Assembly (NCBI RefSeq): GCF_000499845.2
Contig: NC_023758.2
Location: 24,339,520-24,403,519 of the forward strand
Source of the DNA: Phaseolus vulgaris
Taxonomy: Eukaryota; Streptophyta; Magnoliopsida; Fabales; Fabaceae
Direction: 5' to 3'
Length of the DNA: 64,000 bases
In this document: positions 1-10,764 of the stretch, one piece after another
How the letters are laid out: the number at the start of each line of letters is the position of its first letter
How positions within the stretch are numbered: the stretch's first letter is position 1
The notes under the pieces: model-generated
What the model was told of the DNA's origin: nothing
Database searches by the model: none
Seen by the model: only the letters and a program-made list of their open reading frames with translations
Program-made: the position numbers and the translations under genes

Positions 1-1706
1 GGGGCGTTTACAACAAGGTACCTGACCTTCTCCGTTCGTGAGGCCAAGCCGTCGGTGAAGGTCGTCCTCAGCTCGATATACCCCCTCACCTCCACTTGGT
101 CGCCAGCAAAACCGTACAAGCAGCCCCCATATGGTCTTAGCTGATCAGGGGATAGTTGTAACTTCTCAAAGGTTGGCCAAAACATCACGTCTGCTGAGCT
201 TCCTTGGTCGACCAGCACCCGGTGGACGGTCCTTCCCGCCGTGACAAGCGAGATCACAATAGGGTCGTTGTCGTGAGGCACTACGTCCCTGCGGTCCACC
301 TTGGTGAATGTGATGTCCACGTCAGGCGAGTGATCTTCAAAGACTTCCATTGACATTATCGACCTCACATACCTCTTTCGTTGCGACGCTGTGCACCCCT
401 CGCCGGAGAATCCGCCAGCTATGGTATGGATCTCGTCGTGAATAGGCACCTCGTGCTGTTGCCCTCCGCTGCTCGCCGGTTGAGATCCTGATGCTTGGTC
501 CGCTTGCTTCTCTAGCAAGTAATCCTTCAGGAAACCACATTTGACCAGTTCGGCGAGCTGGTGCCCAAGAGCCAAACACGAGTTGATAGAGTGGCCAAAA
601 CTCTTGTGGAACTCGCACCATGCGTCTGGTTTTGCCCCCAAGACCTTCTCCACCGTTTTCTCAGGCACTTTGAGCCTCGCAGCGATGTTTGGGATGGTGA
701 TCAAATCAGCCAAACCCATCACAAACTCATACCTCGGGGGGCGATTACTCTCCCTGGGGCGCCCTGGTCCCTTGCTCTTATTTTTCTTAGGGTCGTAAGG
801 ATGATGCGTCCTTTGATCTCTCTTTCCCGCCGCCGCCTCCATTACCCTCTGAGGTTGTACCCTTGCTTGGGTGCGCGGTTTAGCTGGGGCCACATTTCCT
901 CTCTTCTCGGTGACCTCGCTCTCGGCGGCTATATGAGCCACAGCACGTCACCGGATTTCGGCGAACGTGGCGGGGTGGCTCCTGATGAGCGACTCACTAA
1001 AAGGCCCAGGCAACACGCCCTTTTTGAAGGCGTGTACGAACATCTCTTCGTCCTTTCCTGGCAAACGGACTATCCGAGCTCCGAATCTGTTCAGGAAATC
1101 CTTCAAGCACTCTCCTTGGTACTGCCTTATATCAAATAAGTCGTAAGACACCAAAGGTGGCGCCTTGTTCACTATGTACTGCTCAACAAACATCTTGGAA
1201 AACTGTTGGAACGTGGTAATGTGGCCAGTGGGTATACTGACGAACCAGTCCAACGCCGTCCCGCTCAAAGTGCTCATGGACACCTTACAATACACCGCGT
1301 TTGAGCCCCCTGAGAGCATCATCTGAGTATGAAACGCCGTGAGATGGGCTTCAGGGTCCTCCACCCCAGTGAAAGACGCTTTCACTGCCACAGTGTTAGC
1401 CGGGACCACCCAGTCCATGATCTCTTGGGAAAATGGCATAGGAAAGCTGCGTGGTGGGGATGGGGGTCTGTCCCCTGCCGCACGCTCCTCCCGCTCCTGA
1501 AGGGCTTTGCGCAGCTCTTCGTTGATCCTGTTGAACTCTTCGTTCCTTGCTTGCAAGGCCACCAGCGCCTCGTGCATCCTTTCCTGCTCAGAACGCGATG
1601 CAGCCACGTTCTCCTGCAGCGTCCTCATCATGTCCATCACTTGCGTCATGGACACAGCATCTTCGTCGGTTGATGGCGCAACTGAACTGGAGCGCGTTGT
1701 CCTCAT
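1..1706 (-). pseudogene. Gy1 gag-protease polyprotein, one nonsense codon, runs off window
   Basis: Gag would coat retrotransposon RNA in virus-like particles, and the protease would cut the polyprotein. I place the start at the ATG at 1706-1704. The N-terminal third is a charged coiled coil rich in E, R and Q. The retrotransposon gag core follows, with a TALDWFVSIP segment and a DIRQYQGECLKDFLNRFG segment. An in-frame TGA at 950-948 interrupts it, probably from CGA (Arg). The same frame then stays open to base 1. It holds a knuckle-like Cys/His region (WCEFHKSFGHSINSC, about 580-620) and an aspartic protease active site, VDQGSSADVMFW, near 178-212. The D-x-G-S version of the active site is usual for this group. 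Reverse transcriptase would lie outside the window. Confidence 0.85.
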
Positions 1707-1850
1707 CCTTCCTCGGCAAACTCGGCAGCTCAAAGAACTCCGAACAAATGGTGAAACCTCCAGGAGTCGACTGTGATAGCGAGCAGTCGAACAGAAAACA
1801 CTCGAAGCACCACCAACACAAACTATGGGTGGGAATCACCTTTTATACGT

Positions 1851-1870
1851 GCCCCACGGTGGGCGCCAAA
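1851..1870 (-). other. Gy1 primer-binding site
   Basis: On the minus strand the LTR end is followed directly by TTTGGCGCCCACCGTGGGGC. The position and the TGGCGCC start fit a tRNA primer-binding site. Gy3 has nearly the same sequence next to its 5' LTR. Tat/Ogre-type elements are reported to use tRNA-Arg, but I could not compare with tRNA genes here. Confidence 0.75.
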
Positions 1871-2938
1871 TGATCCTGCCGACAACTCGAGCGTGGGGAA
1901 TTGCCTTGTCGCTTGCTTGACCCGCCTCTGGCAACTGTGCTATCTGCAAGAACACTCTTAGAACCTCCTCCTTGGAACTCCGAACGCAACCTGCAAACAC
2001 ACAGACGGCGCCTCTAGCGGCCGTTTGCACTCCGACGCTCAAGTTAGATCCCAGAATCACTAGAAAATAATGTGTGTAAAAAACAGTGTGTGTGTATTTC
2101 TCTCTGATTCTCTTTTTATCCCCCTCTGTGTCTGTGCCTAACAGAATTCTGCTACGCTGTCCTCTGCGCGTGTCAGAATTCTGTTATGCTTTTGTACGAA
2201 AACGTACCACAGTCAGGGTCGTGGGTGTCTGGGTTTTCTGTCTGTACCTTTCACGACACGGAGTGCACCTTTATCTGGGCCGCGCCCCTCTCAGACAGTG
2301 ACACGTGGAGGCATGCAACTCGCATCTAACCGTTCACGTGCCTCCACCTGAAGGGCTCTAACGCATCTCTTGTGCGCCTAAGTTATTCCCTTGCAGAGTA
2401 ACTTATCGCGTTTCTTCCATCTGGGTGAAATCGCACATTCTCAGGAGAACGCAGGTGTGGCTGGACTAGGCACACTCACCAAGCATTGCTTTCTGCATAC
2501 ACGATTTCCCCTTCACGATGCCATGCACGTAATGGGTTGAGAGAGTAACCAATCACTGACCCGTTTACTGACTCCCTCAGGCCACCCTCGTGCACGACTA
2601 TAACCTCGGAGCTCTTCTTTCTCTGAGGTATGATCATGCGAGGTCCATGTGTAACGCTCTCGCTGGGAATCTCAGTCCCAGTTTAACTGTGTGTAACACG
2701 AAACCCCGATGACCATGCACCCGATGACTGATCGGTGCTCTATTGCTTGTCGCGTTCTCCCCCGGGTGTTTATCTTGGAACTGATCTGTCGGTGGCCACT
2801 CGGTTACTGACCACCGATAACCATACCGGGTGATCTCCTCCCCGATTTCTCTGCCACCCGATCCACGTGTCACCGTGCGAGTGGTCCACGTGGTTATCTG
2901 CTGCTGACATCATCGACTACCGATGACCGACCGGATCA
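1871..2938 (-). repeat. Gy1 5' LTR
   Basis: About 1068 bp between the primer-binding site and an AT-rich spacer. The ends are inverted repeats, TGATCC at 1871 and GGATCA at 2933-2938, so the minus-strand copy runs TG...CA. A TATA-like GATAAAAAG lies on the minus strand near 2112-2120. The right boundary rests on the inverted ends only, because the partner LTR is outside the window. Confidence 0.7.
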
Positions 2939-3072
2939 CTAAACAATATTATTCAATATTATTAAATATTATACATATTATTAAATATTATTAATCTTAT
3001 AAATAGTATTAATAGTATTAATTTTATGAATAATATAAATAATAATAATGTTATTTTTGTTAATATTATTAA
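2939..3072. other. AT-rich spacer between Gy1 and Gy2
   Basis: 134 bases made almost only of ATT/AAT-type repeats (runs such as ATTATTAAATATTATT). No gene is seen. It separates the two gypsy elements and holds their insertion sites. Confidence 0.8.
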
Positions 3073-3561
3073 TGTTCTCGAACGGGTTAGGGACCTAGAG
3101 AACGATTGCTCCTGCTCCTACCTTCGATCGGCCTGCTATTCTCCAAACTCCTTGACGCACTCCAAACTCTCTGGTGCACTCCGCTCCTCTCGGTCGTCCT
3201 GCTCCATAGGCGAGGGTGGTACCTGCAGAACACACTCCAACGCTCAAGTCAGTCAGGGTGTCAGTGCTCAGATGTCAGAGTATTGTAGATAATGATGTAC
3301 CTTTCTCCTTGAAATGTGTGCTATTTATATTACCTTAATGGTCATTCACTGTTGCGCCAGGTTAAGGGAGTTGGTTTACGTTTAGGGTTGTGTTAAGACA
3401 CCCTTAACCGTGGATTAGCCTTGCTAATCTGGTCAACCTTTGACTTGAACGTTATGGGTCGGTCGGCCACGCGTAGCGACGCGACCGTCTCTTTATTACT
3501 TGGGTGGCGGCGTGGGTCGAGTGCTAGCCGACTCACTAAGTCGTCCGGTCATGCCAGTACA
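3073..3561 (-). repeat. Gy2 3' LTR
   Basis: About 489 bp. The ends are TGTTCTCGAA at 3073 and CCAGTACA at 3561 (minus strand TGTACTGG...CGAGAACA). They match the form of the Gy3 LTR ends (TGTTCTCG... and ...CGGTACA). A TATA-like ATATAAATAG lies on the minus strand at 3321-3331. No second copy survives, so the boundaries rest on comparison with Gy3. Confidence 0.65.
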
Positions 3562-3576
3562 GTTGCCCCCAGGCTC
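3562..3576 (-). other. Gy2 polypurine tract
   Basis: On the minus strand AGCCTGGGGGCAAC directly precedes the LTR start TGTACTGG. This is the expected place of the plus-strand primer for reverse transcription. Gy3 has the similar ACTGGGGAGCTTG at the same position. Confidence 0.55.
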
Positions 3577-3699
3577 GAAAGCTGGTACAGCCGAAGAGTC
3601 TGAAAATGGGACTCGGGCGGTGGTGTAATGATGGATGAAGTGACTGGAAAACGGCGACTGAGTGAGTGGCATGAAATGCATTTATGATCGGTTTTTTGG

Positions 3700-3790
3700 G
3701 CGCCAAATGACGTAGGTCGTTGGATCAAACAGATCTAACGATTGAGATATTGTGATGTTTGGGTTTCTGAGACATCTTCGGGCTATAAAT
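3700..3790 (+). promoter_or_regulatory. Candidate promoter of the Gy2 antisense gene (E2F-like site and TATA box)
   Basis: A TATA box, CTATAAATAAG, starts at 3783, 117 bases before the first ATG of the plus-strand gene at 3900. The string TTGGGCGCCAAA at 3697-3707 contains TTTGGCGC on the minus strand (3700-3707), which fits the E2F consensus TTTSSCGC. Transcription from here is inferred. Confidence 0.45.
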
Positions 3791-3899
3791 AAGGGTTGGG
3801 AATAGTGGCCTCTTACGCATTTTAATACTGATTGAGCTCTGACACCCGAACGAATCCGAGCGATCTTAGCTACTTTCTTCGTTTGTCCAAAGCTTAGTC

Positions 3900-5908
3900 A
3901 TGTCTACTCATTCGCATCCAACTTCTTCTTCTTCTCTCGCTCGGTCTCCTCTTCTTGAACCCCCTTCTTGTTCGTCTTCGTCTTCTTCTTCTTCTTCCAC
4001 TTACTCTTCCGACAAAGCTATCTCGGTCGGGGCGATTCAGGCCGTCACCCCAACGGTGGGGGAAGTGAGGGGTGATTATGCTAGCAAGGCATTAGACTGG
4101 TCTAGCTCTTCTGAGCGACCGCGCCTTCACGAGGGCCCTGCTTAGGTTGACTCCAAGGTGTGTGAGATTGCGTCCGTGTTTCCATATGGATGCCTCAGTG
4201 GCTGAATTTTTGGACAAGGTTCCAGTTTTGAAGGCCTTGGCCGAGGAATCCTTACTAGCGTTCGGTCCTTGTTCATTGGAGGATCGGGTGTGTAGGGAAC
4301 GATCATCTACCGAACCCCCTTTCTTTTTCATGTACACTTGTCTTTTTTCGAACCTCCATGTGTCTCTTCCCTTTGATGTGTTTACGGTTAGTGTCATTCA
4401 AGCACTCAACGTGTCTCTAACTCAGTTGCACCGTAATACGTGGGCGTCCATGCAAGCTTTTCGCGTGGTGTGCCGAACGTTTGGGGTGTGTCCTCTTTCT
4501 TCTTGTTTTCTGCATTTTTATGCTTCTCACCCTTCCGAGCTGGTCGGTTGACATTCCTTGGTCAACCGTTCAAGTAGTGTGTTGTTCAAGGCTTTCACGG
4601 CCTCCTATAAGAACTTCAAAGAAAAGTTCTTTAAGGTGTACGTGGAGCCGGCGGGCACACGCTATTTTTTTGATGAGGTAAGTTAGTCCAAGTTCCCTTT
4701 GTTCTGGACGAGGAACCCTACGAAGATTAAGGACTGGCCACGTCCAGCCAGTCCATGCGAAGGCGAGCGGGAGGTTTTTGCTTTGTTCGATAGCCTTCCG
4801 AAGACACTTCCCGCCCGACCGCTGATGTCTTTGTACACAGAGACCGATCATGCGACGACCTTCGAGGGTATATTCTACATGTTTAGTCTTTCAGTTGCTC
4901 TCTTTTTTCTTGTTGGCTAACACATTGTTTTTTGTTTCAACAATTGCTAAAAGGGGAATACCCCAAGCGGTCAGTATGTTGTCGGGCTTTAAGAACAAGT
5001 TGAACCAAAAGAGGAGTGCCATTGGCACCGGGCCCACCCCCACTGAAGCTGCTCGAGCGAGTTCTTCAAAGAATCCTAAGAAAAGGCCAAGAGAAGGAGG
5101 TAACACCGTCCGCACCTTCAGGGCTCGTGGGGAGATGCCAACTCCTCGCCCGAGCAGAACGGTCACTTGCCTTGCCTCGCCGCCGACGAACACATTTAAC
5201 CGTCCGATTCCAACAACGGTCGCCCAAAAGTCTTCTTTGGCTCTGTTGGGGGGTGACAGGTGCTTCACCTGGGCGATGAACTTCAACTTTCCCCCTAGTG
5301 TTGAGGAGCTTATCAGGTCGGTTCTCGAGGAAGATATTCTTGACAGTGGAGTTGAGATGATATGTCGTGGGCTAATGCTGACCTGCTGAGGGGCCGAGGC
5401 TCGCAGGCGGCGAGTCGAGGAGCTATCGCGCCTCGAGCATCAACTGCAGGAGGCATCCAACAACCTACAACAGGTCGTTGATGCGAACACAAAGTATGAA
5501 AAGAAGTTGTATTCGCAAGGCGCGGAGCTTGAGTTGGGCGCGACTCGGTTGGCCGAGGTGGAAAAGGCTGACGCCGACAAAGCCGCGAAGATTGCGCTGT
5601 TGCAGAAAGCGCTAGAGACAGCCGAGCACAGGGGGGCGCTTCTGGAGGTGGAGGTCGCTACTGAGCATCGAGAGAAGGAGGCGGCGGAGGCTGAGGTGTT
5701 GAAGACCATAGAGGACACCATGGTCTTGATAAACCAAAGTTTTGACCTGGCCGTCCGTCAGGCCGAGGTGCTATACAGGGGGCCTCCACTTTTTGGTCAA
5801 TTTGACCAAGATATGGAGGTCGTCGACAGCCGCTTGGTACCTACGAGCGACGTTCAGAATGCTTAGAGTGCTAACGAGCCTGTTCCGATTGAGGATATTG
5901 AAGACTAG
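3900..5908 (+). pseudogene. Antisense extra ORF (aORF) of Gy2, 'putative gypsy type transposon' protein
   Basis: Encoded opposite to gag-pol, between pol and the 3' LTR, as reported for Tat-lineage elements (for example Grande). It begins with a Ser-rich leader (about residues 5-45) after the ATG at 3900. The conserved core contains PPFFFMYTCLFSNLHVSLPF and a FYASHPSE segment; compare PFFFMYTTVF and FYFFEAKNPG in Gy3. I recognise this as the family Pfam calls putative gypsy type transposon. The C-terminal part (about 5395-5866) is a long Ala/Glu/Lys-rich coiled coil. The frame is broken by stops at 4143, 4551 and near 4687 and by at least one shift. A possible intron is 4868-4967, in the same phase as the better-supported Gy3 intron. 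The molecular role of this family is unknown. Confidence 0.75.
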
Positions 5909-6248
5909 GGCTTAGGCTTTAGGTTTTTAAACTCGTTCTTTTTCTTCCCTTAGGGCCGGGGTGTGGCCTCCACCTTTTTTTTAATGAATGGAATCGGTCA
6001 CCTTTGTTTGATTTTTATTTGTACAAGTCTTTTCTTTTGGTCGATGTGAATGTGGGTTAAGACAATTAATATTAATGAACCCAGTTGGCGTGTGTTAATA
6101 ACGAAATGAACTAAGATGGCGGTCGGCCTATGAAGTATAACTTGATAGTGAACGTTTATTTGCGCAAGTTAAATTACTCGCTCGGGTGGTGCCTCATTCG
6201 GTCGTTGTTAGTGGTATTGAGGTAGGCCGGTGTGCCTTCACCGGTATC
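5909..6248. other. 3' flank of the Gy2 antisense gene, no gene seen
   Basis: Non-coding sequence with a possible plant polyadenylation region for the plus-strand gene: a TTAATGAATGG stretch near 5981 and T-rich DNA after it. Nothing else is recognised. Confidence 0.5.
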
Positions 6249-6515
6249 GGGAGGGTATGTCGGTTAAAGCTATATCCTGGCCGAACCATGGGTGAAGTGT
6301 TGGGAGGGTATACCGCTTGAGGTTTTATCCTGGCCAAAACTTGTGTTTGGGTTTTGGGAGGGTATGCCGGTTAAGGCTTCTTCCTGGCCGAACTGTAGAT
6401 GGGGTGTTGGGAGGGTATGCCGTGTGAGGCTTCGTCCTGGCCAACACCCACGTTTGGGTCTCGGGAGGGTATGCCGGTTAAGGCTTCATCCTGGTTGAGC
6501 CATGTGTATGGTTTG
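6249..6515. repeat. Tandem array, about 53-54 bp unit, five copies
   Basis: The phrase GGGAGGGTATG recurs at 6249, 6302, 6356, 6409 and 6463, so the period is 53 or 54 bp. Each unit also carries a diverged CCTGGCCGAAC-like phrase. The array lies between the antisense gene and the end of pol, the same place as the unrelated 152-bp array in Gy3. Confidence 0.85.
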
Positions 6516-6610
6516 TAGTCTGCGCATTGCTTGAAGAAAACGCCTCGTTAAAACCTCTCCGACTGATGGTGCTGTCGGGCGAGGAAAGAGTGCGTGAATT
6601 TATTTCATGT

Positions 6611-7949
6611 TTAGCTGAAATAAAACTTGAGGTGCGTGGCATTCCACGTCATCGGTACAATTTTGTCTGATAGTCATTTTAGATGGTACGCTCCCCCTTC
6701 TCCTACTTCTCGAATTCGAAACGGTCCTTCCCAGTTTGACGAGAACTTGTCATCCGTCTTCCTAGCGTTGCTTCGCATCCTCCAGACGAGATCACCTTTG
6801 TGGAAGCTTCTTGGCCGAACCTTCGTGTTGTATCTTCTTGCCGCCCAAAGCTTGTATGCTGCTTCGCGGATTTTTCTCTTGTCGCGAAGCTCGTTAAGGA
6901 GGTCCAGTCAGACCGCTAGACTTTCCTTGTTGAGGGACAACTCAAATAGTTGTCGTCTGATGGACGGTTCGCCCACTTCCACCGGTATCATCGCCTCCGT
7001 GCCGTATGTGAGGCTGTAAGGGGTTTCTTGTGTGGTGGTTTATGGGGTGCATCGGTATGCCCATAGAACTTCAAGTAGCTCCTCTGTCCATCTTCCTTTT
7101 CCAGTGCCAATCCTCTTTTTCAATTCGTTTAAAAGGAATTATTGGCCGCTTCTTCTTGACCATTTGTTTGTGGGTGCTTGACCAAGCTCGTGACGGATTT
7201 GATGCCAAGGTCGTCATAGAAGGTCTGGAGGCCTTGATCGATAAATTGTCGGTCTTTGTCAGACACGATTGTGTTCGGCACCCCAAACCGACACACTATG
7301 TTCTTCCATACAAAATTTTGGACATTCTTGGCGGATATGGTGGCTAGGAGCTCGTCCTCTATCCACTTTGTTAAGTAGTCCACGACGACCAATAGGTGTT
7401 TCGTTTGGCCTTTGCCGGGCGAGAATGGGCCGATAATGTCCATTCCCCATATGGCGAACAACCAAGGGGATGTCATGTTGTGTAATTCCTCTGGTTTCAG
7501 ATGATGGAGTGGGATAAACTCTTGGCACTTCTGACACATCTTGACGTACTCTATGCAATCTCCATGAACGTGCGACCAGTAGTATCCTGCCCAGATAACT
7601 TTGGCCGCCATCGTTCGAGCCCCGGAGTGGCAGTCGCAACTCCGTCGTGTATCTCTTGTAACACGTATTGGGATTGTTCTTTGGTAAGGCAATTTAGGAG
7701 CGGTGTCGAGTATCCCCTCTGATAGAGATCTTGGCCGATCATAGTGTATCGGGCGCACTGTCGTCTGATATTCCTTTCCTTGCCTGGTTGGCATGTTCCA
7801 TGTTCTAGGTATTGGATAATTGGGCTCATCCAGGTATTGGCCTCGGTGACTGCTAGGCATTCGACATCTCCCACGCTTGGTTGTTGTAGGCGCATCTGGA
7901 CGATCGAGCGATGGTGGCTTTGCTTTTTAGATGAAGCGAGATGGGACAA
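6611..7949 (-). pseudogene. Gy2 integrase (C-terminal part of pol)
   Basis: Integrase would insert the cDNA into host DNA. The minus-strand frame ends with a TAA at 6613-6611 after WNATHLKFYFS. Upstream of that (to the right) is the conserved TPYSLTYGTEAMIPVEVG block near 6965-7025. The catalytic core shows WGMDIIGPF (first Asp), FGVPNTIVSDKDRQF (second Asp) and HPQTNGQ followed by Glu (third). The zinc-binding region has paired Cys in MCQKCQEF. Two frameshifts are visible, one near the HHCC/N-terminal junction (about 7640) and one just after the third catalytic residue (about 7130-7140), so no intact protein can be made. Confidence 0.85.
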
Positions 7950-7970
7950 TGCGTCTACTCGTTCGTTGTC

Positions 7971-8294
7971 TTACCATGGTGTATGCTCGATGATGACTTT
8001 ATCAAACTTGGCCATAAAGTTGTTGACCGTGTGATAATAGCGCTGGAGGAAGGGCTCTTTTACTTCAAATTCGCCCTTTATCTGGCCGACGACCTGCTGT
8101 GAGTCGGTCTTGCATGTGACTTCGCGTGCTCCAAGATCGTGTGCGAGGTTGAGGCCCACCAAAATGGCTTTGTATTCGGCTTGGTTGTTTGTTGCTTTGA
8201 AGCCAAACTGAAGCGCTTGTTCAATTAAGAGGTCCTCTGGGCCCTCCAGGACAACCCCTGCAGCGCAAGCAATTTTATTGGATGACTTGTCCAC
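7971..8294 (-). pseudogene. Gy2 archaeal-type RNase H domain (aRNH)
   Basis: A second RNase H lying between the ordinary RT-linked RNase H and integrase. Visible features are a DKSSN start (DGSSN-like in the family, Asp kept, Gly changed to Lys), GAGVVLEGP-like and FKATNNQAEYKAILVGL segments with the Glu of NQAEY, and CKTDSQQVVGQI with its Asp. Plant Tat elements are known to have acquired this extra domain. An in-frame stop lies just before it at 8297-8295, where a Tyr codon is expected. Confidence 0.8.
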
Positions 8295-10081
8295 TTAGAG
8301 CACCCATTTGGTCGAGGTGTCGGGGTGCACTGCTAGCTCTGCTGAGAAGTCCGCCAAACACTGAGATTTGATGGCGCTTCTGGGTTCATACCGAATGTCG
8401 AATAGAGATAGTTCAACCGACCATCCTATCATTCGTCCTGCAAGGTCAGGTTTAGACAGTATTTTATATATAGGATAGTTGGTTATTACTGTAATGGCGT
8501 GATTCTGGAAGTACATCCGCATCCTCTTAGCGGTCAGCACCAACGCCAGTGCCACCTTTTCAATCGTCTGATACCTTGTCTCGGCCGCGTGGAGTGTGTG
8601 ACTGACAAAGTATACTGGGCGTTCCTTGTTGTTGAAGTCTTGGACTAAGGCGGAGTTGACCGCCTCCTCTGCAACAGCCAGGTATACCACGATCGACAGA
8701 TTGATTTTTGGCTTCTGTATGACGGTCGGTGATGATAAGAACTCTTTCAACTGGCTGAAGATGTCCTCGCATGTTCCATTCCAGCTGAACTTTGATGTTT
8801 TGGGAAACATTTACGCCATTGGTATGATTTGTTCGACTTATCGAGGGACAAATCTTGATAACACTGTCAAACGACCAAGCAGCTGTTGGACCTCCTTCAG
8901 GTTCTTCGGGCTTCTCATTTTGGTTATGGCTTTGCACTTGTCGGGGTTGGCCTCGATTCCCCTATGGGTCACCATGAAATCGAGGAATTTGCGCCCACAA
9001 CGCCGAATGCACATTTCTCGGGGTTGAGGCGCATGTTGACTCTCCTCAAGGCATCAAAGACTTCTTGCAAGTCTTTGACGTGTTGGTCGCACGAGTTAGA
9101 CTTCACCACAATGTCGTCCACGCAGACTTCTACACTTCTACCTATCATCCCCTTGAAGATCTTATCCATCAACCTCTGGTAGGTGGCTCCTGCATTCTTC
9201 AGGTCGAACGACATTACCTCGTAGAAGTAGGTTGCACCATCGGTTGTGAAAGTTGTCTTTTCTTTGTCCTTGGAGTGCATGCTTATCTGGTTGTAGCTAG
9301 AGTAAGCATCCAAGAAACTCAGTATTTTGTGGTCGGCTACCCCATCAACAAGTCGGTCGATGTTAGGTAGAGGGTACGAGTCTTTGGGACATGCCTTGTT
9401 TAAATCTTTATAGTCGACGCACATTCGCCATTTGTCGTTCGGTTTTGTGACCATTACTACGTTGGCCAACCAGGTTGAGTACCGGGCTTCACGGATGAAC
9501 CCAGCCTTGAGGAGCTTTTCAGCCTCGGCCCTGGCTTCGAGCCTCTTTTCTTCACCAAGGTTTCTTTTCTTCTGCGAGACCGGAAATGCTTCCTTGTATG
9601 CCGAGAGTTGTTGAGTGATTACCTCGGGGTTGATGCCTAGGACATCGACGTCTGTCCATGCAAAAAGTTCCATGTTTTTCTTCAATGTTTGATGGATGAG
9701 ATCGGCATCAGCGGCCATCATGGATGTGTCAATGCTCATGTACCGCTCTTCGTCAATGAGAGGGGTGCGACGTAGCTCGTCCTTTGCTTCGAGTCTTTGT
9801 TCGACCTCTCTCGGGTCGAGGTCGATCATGGTGACCGCGTGCTCGGTCTGTTGCGCATGCCTCCAAGGGGATCTCCATTGTCCTGACACCTTGCGCCTGG
9901 GTGAATGGTTGTTGCCAACCTTCTGCCGAGTGGGCTCCACTCGCAAGTTTTCTGCGTAGCATTCCCTTGCTATTTTCTGATCTATGTGAATAGTCAATAT
10001 GTCGCCCGATGGGGAGGGGAACTTCATCGCGAGGCGAGGGGTGTAGACGATCGCCCCGAGCTTGTTGAGGGACGACCGCCC
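8295..10081 (-). pseudogene. Gy2 reverse transcriptase and RNase H, with C-terminal end of protease
   Basis: The minus-strand frame opens at 10081 with the last part of the protease (GRSSLNKLGA). After a linker come the RT blocks: KAGFIREARYSTWLANVVMV, WRMCVDYKDLNKACPKD, and the active site CVDDIVVKS at about 9110-9140 with both Asp present. A stop follows INSSISW near 8971. The degenerate RNase H (TCEDIFSQLKEFL through VYLAVAEEAVNSAL and YQTIEKVALALVLTAKRMR) follows to 8295. In this domain the usual first catalytic Asp appears lost, as is common in Tat elements that carry a second RNase H. Confidence 0.85.
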
Positions 10082-10342
10082 TGTTGAACAAGATGCTTTG
10101 ATGTCTCCAAATCCAAAAGGAAAGCTTGAAGACCTTGCTGCTGGATGTGTGTATGTTGTCTAGTTGTTTGAAACTTGTTAATTCACTCCTTAAGATGATC
10201 CAAGTTCATTTGAATCTTTAACCTTTTGAAAAGATGTGTTTTCTAAAAAGCTGTAAAAAATTCAACAGGTTGTTTTTCAAAACAACAGGTTATTTTACCT
10301 TAGCTGTTTTTGAAAAACTTGGTTGACTTTGCTGTCAAACCA

Positions 10343-10379
10343 AAACAATCGATTGTTTCGACAAAACAACCGACTGTTT
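10343..10379. repeat. Paired 16-bp dyad, 21-bp spacing (Co1 5' LTR)
   Basis: AAACAATCGATTGTTT at 10343-10358 (a perfect palindrome) and AAACAACCGACTGTTT at 10364-10379, start to start 21 bp. The same pair is at 14144-14180 in the 3' LTR, where a single further copy lies at 14764-14779. Confidence 0.9.
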
Positions 10380-10483
10380 TCCTGCAAACCTTAACAGAAT
10401 TCTGTTAAGCGGTTTTAATATGTTTTAAATGATCCTAACTAACTTGGCTCCTTTATTAAATGCTTTTGACCACTTGGTTGGTC

Positions 10484-10491
10484 TATATAAA
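10484..10491 (+). promoter_or_regulatory. TATA box of the Co1 LTR
   Basis: TATATAAA in the context GGTCTATATAAAGGTGG. The same string is in the 3' LTR near 14285-14292. It is the expected start region of the element transcript. Confidence 0.6.
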
Positions 10492-10704
10492 GGTGGTTTT
10501 ACGCTCCTAATCTTGGAGTAACAGAAAAAGTTTATCAAAACAGTTTTTCCAAGATTTGAAAGAGCTTTGGATCATTCTTAAGTGTGATTCCTTGATTTCT
10601 TTTTCTGTAATTCCGCATTGATTTTCATTATACCTTCAAAGTTTGCGAAAATCCCTCTTAAACAATTCACCCCCCTCTCGTTTAAGGCCATATATTCTAA
10701 CAAT

Positions 10705-10720
10705 TGGCATCAAGAGCTAA
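10705..10720 (+). other. Co1 primer-binding site
   Basis: TGGCATCAAGAGCTAA, two bases after the LTR end. It resembles the tRNA-iMet primer site TGGTATCAGAGC used by most plant copia elements. Co3 has TGGCATCGAGAGCTTGG at the same place. Confidence 0.8.
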
Positions 10721-10764
10721 GTTCTTGAAAGTTATTCAAGTTTTCGATCCTAAATCTTTTTTCT

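Larger units (their letters stand above)
1..2938 (-). mobile_element. Gy1: Ty3/gypsy (Tat-like) LTR retrotransposon, 5' part only
   Basis: Minus-strand element cut by the left window edge. Read on the minus strand it runs LTR (2938 to 1871), primer-binding site, gag, then protease towards base 1. The gag core, the Cys/His knuckle region and the DQGSS protease match the layout of Gy3 and Gy2, so the three are relatives. Assignment to the Tat lineage is by similarity to Gy2, which shows the dual RNase H. Neither the second LTR nor the target-site duplication is visible; bases 2939-2943 would be one copy of the duplication. Confidence 0.85.
10082..10702 (+). repeat. Co1 5' LTR (internally deleted)
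   Basis: Starts TGTTGAACAAGATG and ends ATATTCTAACA. It is 621 bp against about 1047 bp for the 3' LTR. The missing piece, about 426 bp, corresponds to 14388-14815 of the 3' LTR and lies after a shared AAGTGTG. Outside the deletion the two copies differ at only a few positions by eye. Confidence 0.9.

Noticed and set aside
561..1139. Long plus-strand ORF at the left end
   Set aside because: It is the shadow of the Gy1 gag-protease frame on the minus strand.
3696..3710. GGGCGCCAAATGA could be another gypsy primer site with an LTR starting at 3708
   Set aside because: The 5' side codes for no gag on the minus strand, no LTR end follows, and Gy3 comparison places the LTR at 3073-3561 and this stretch in the antisense promoter.
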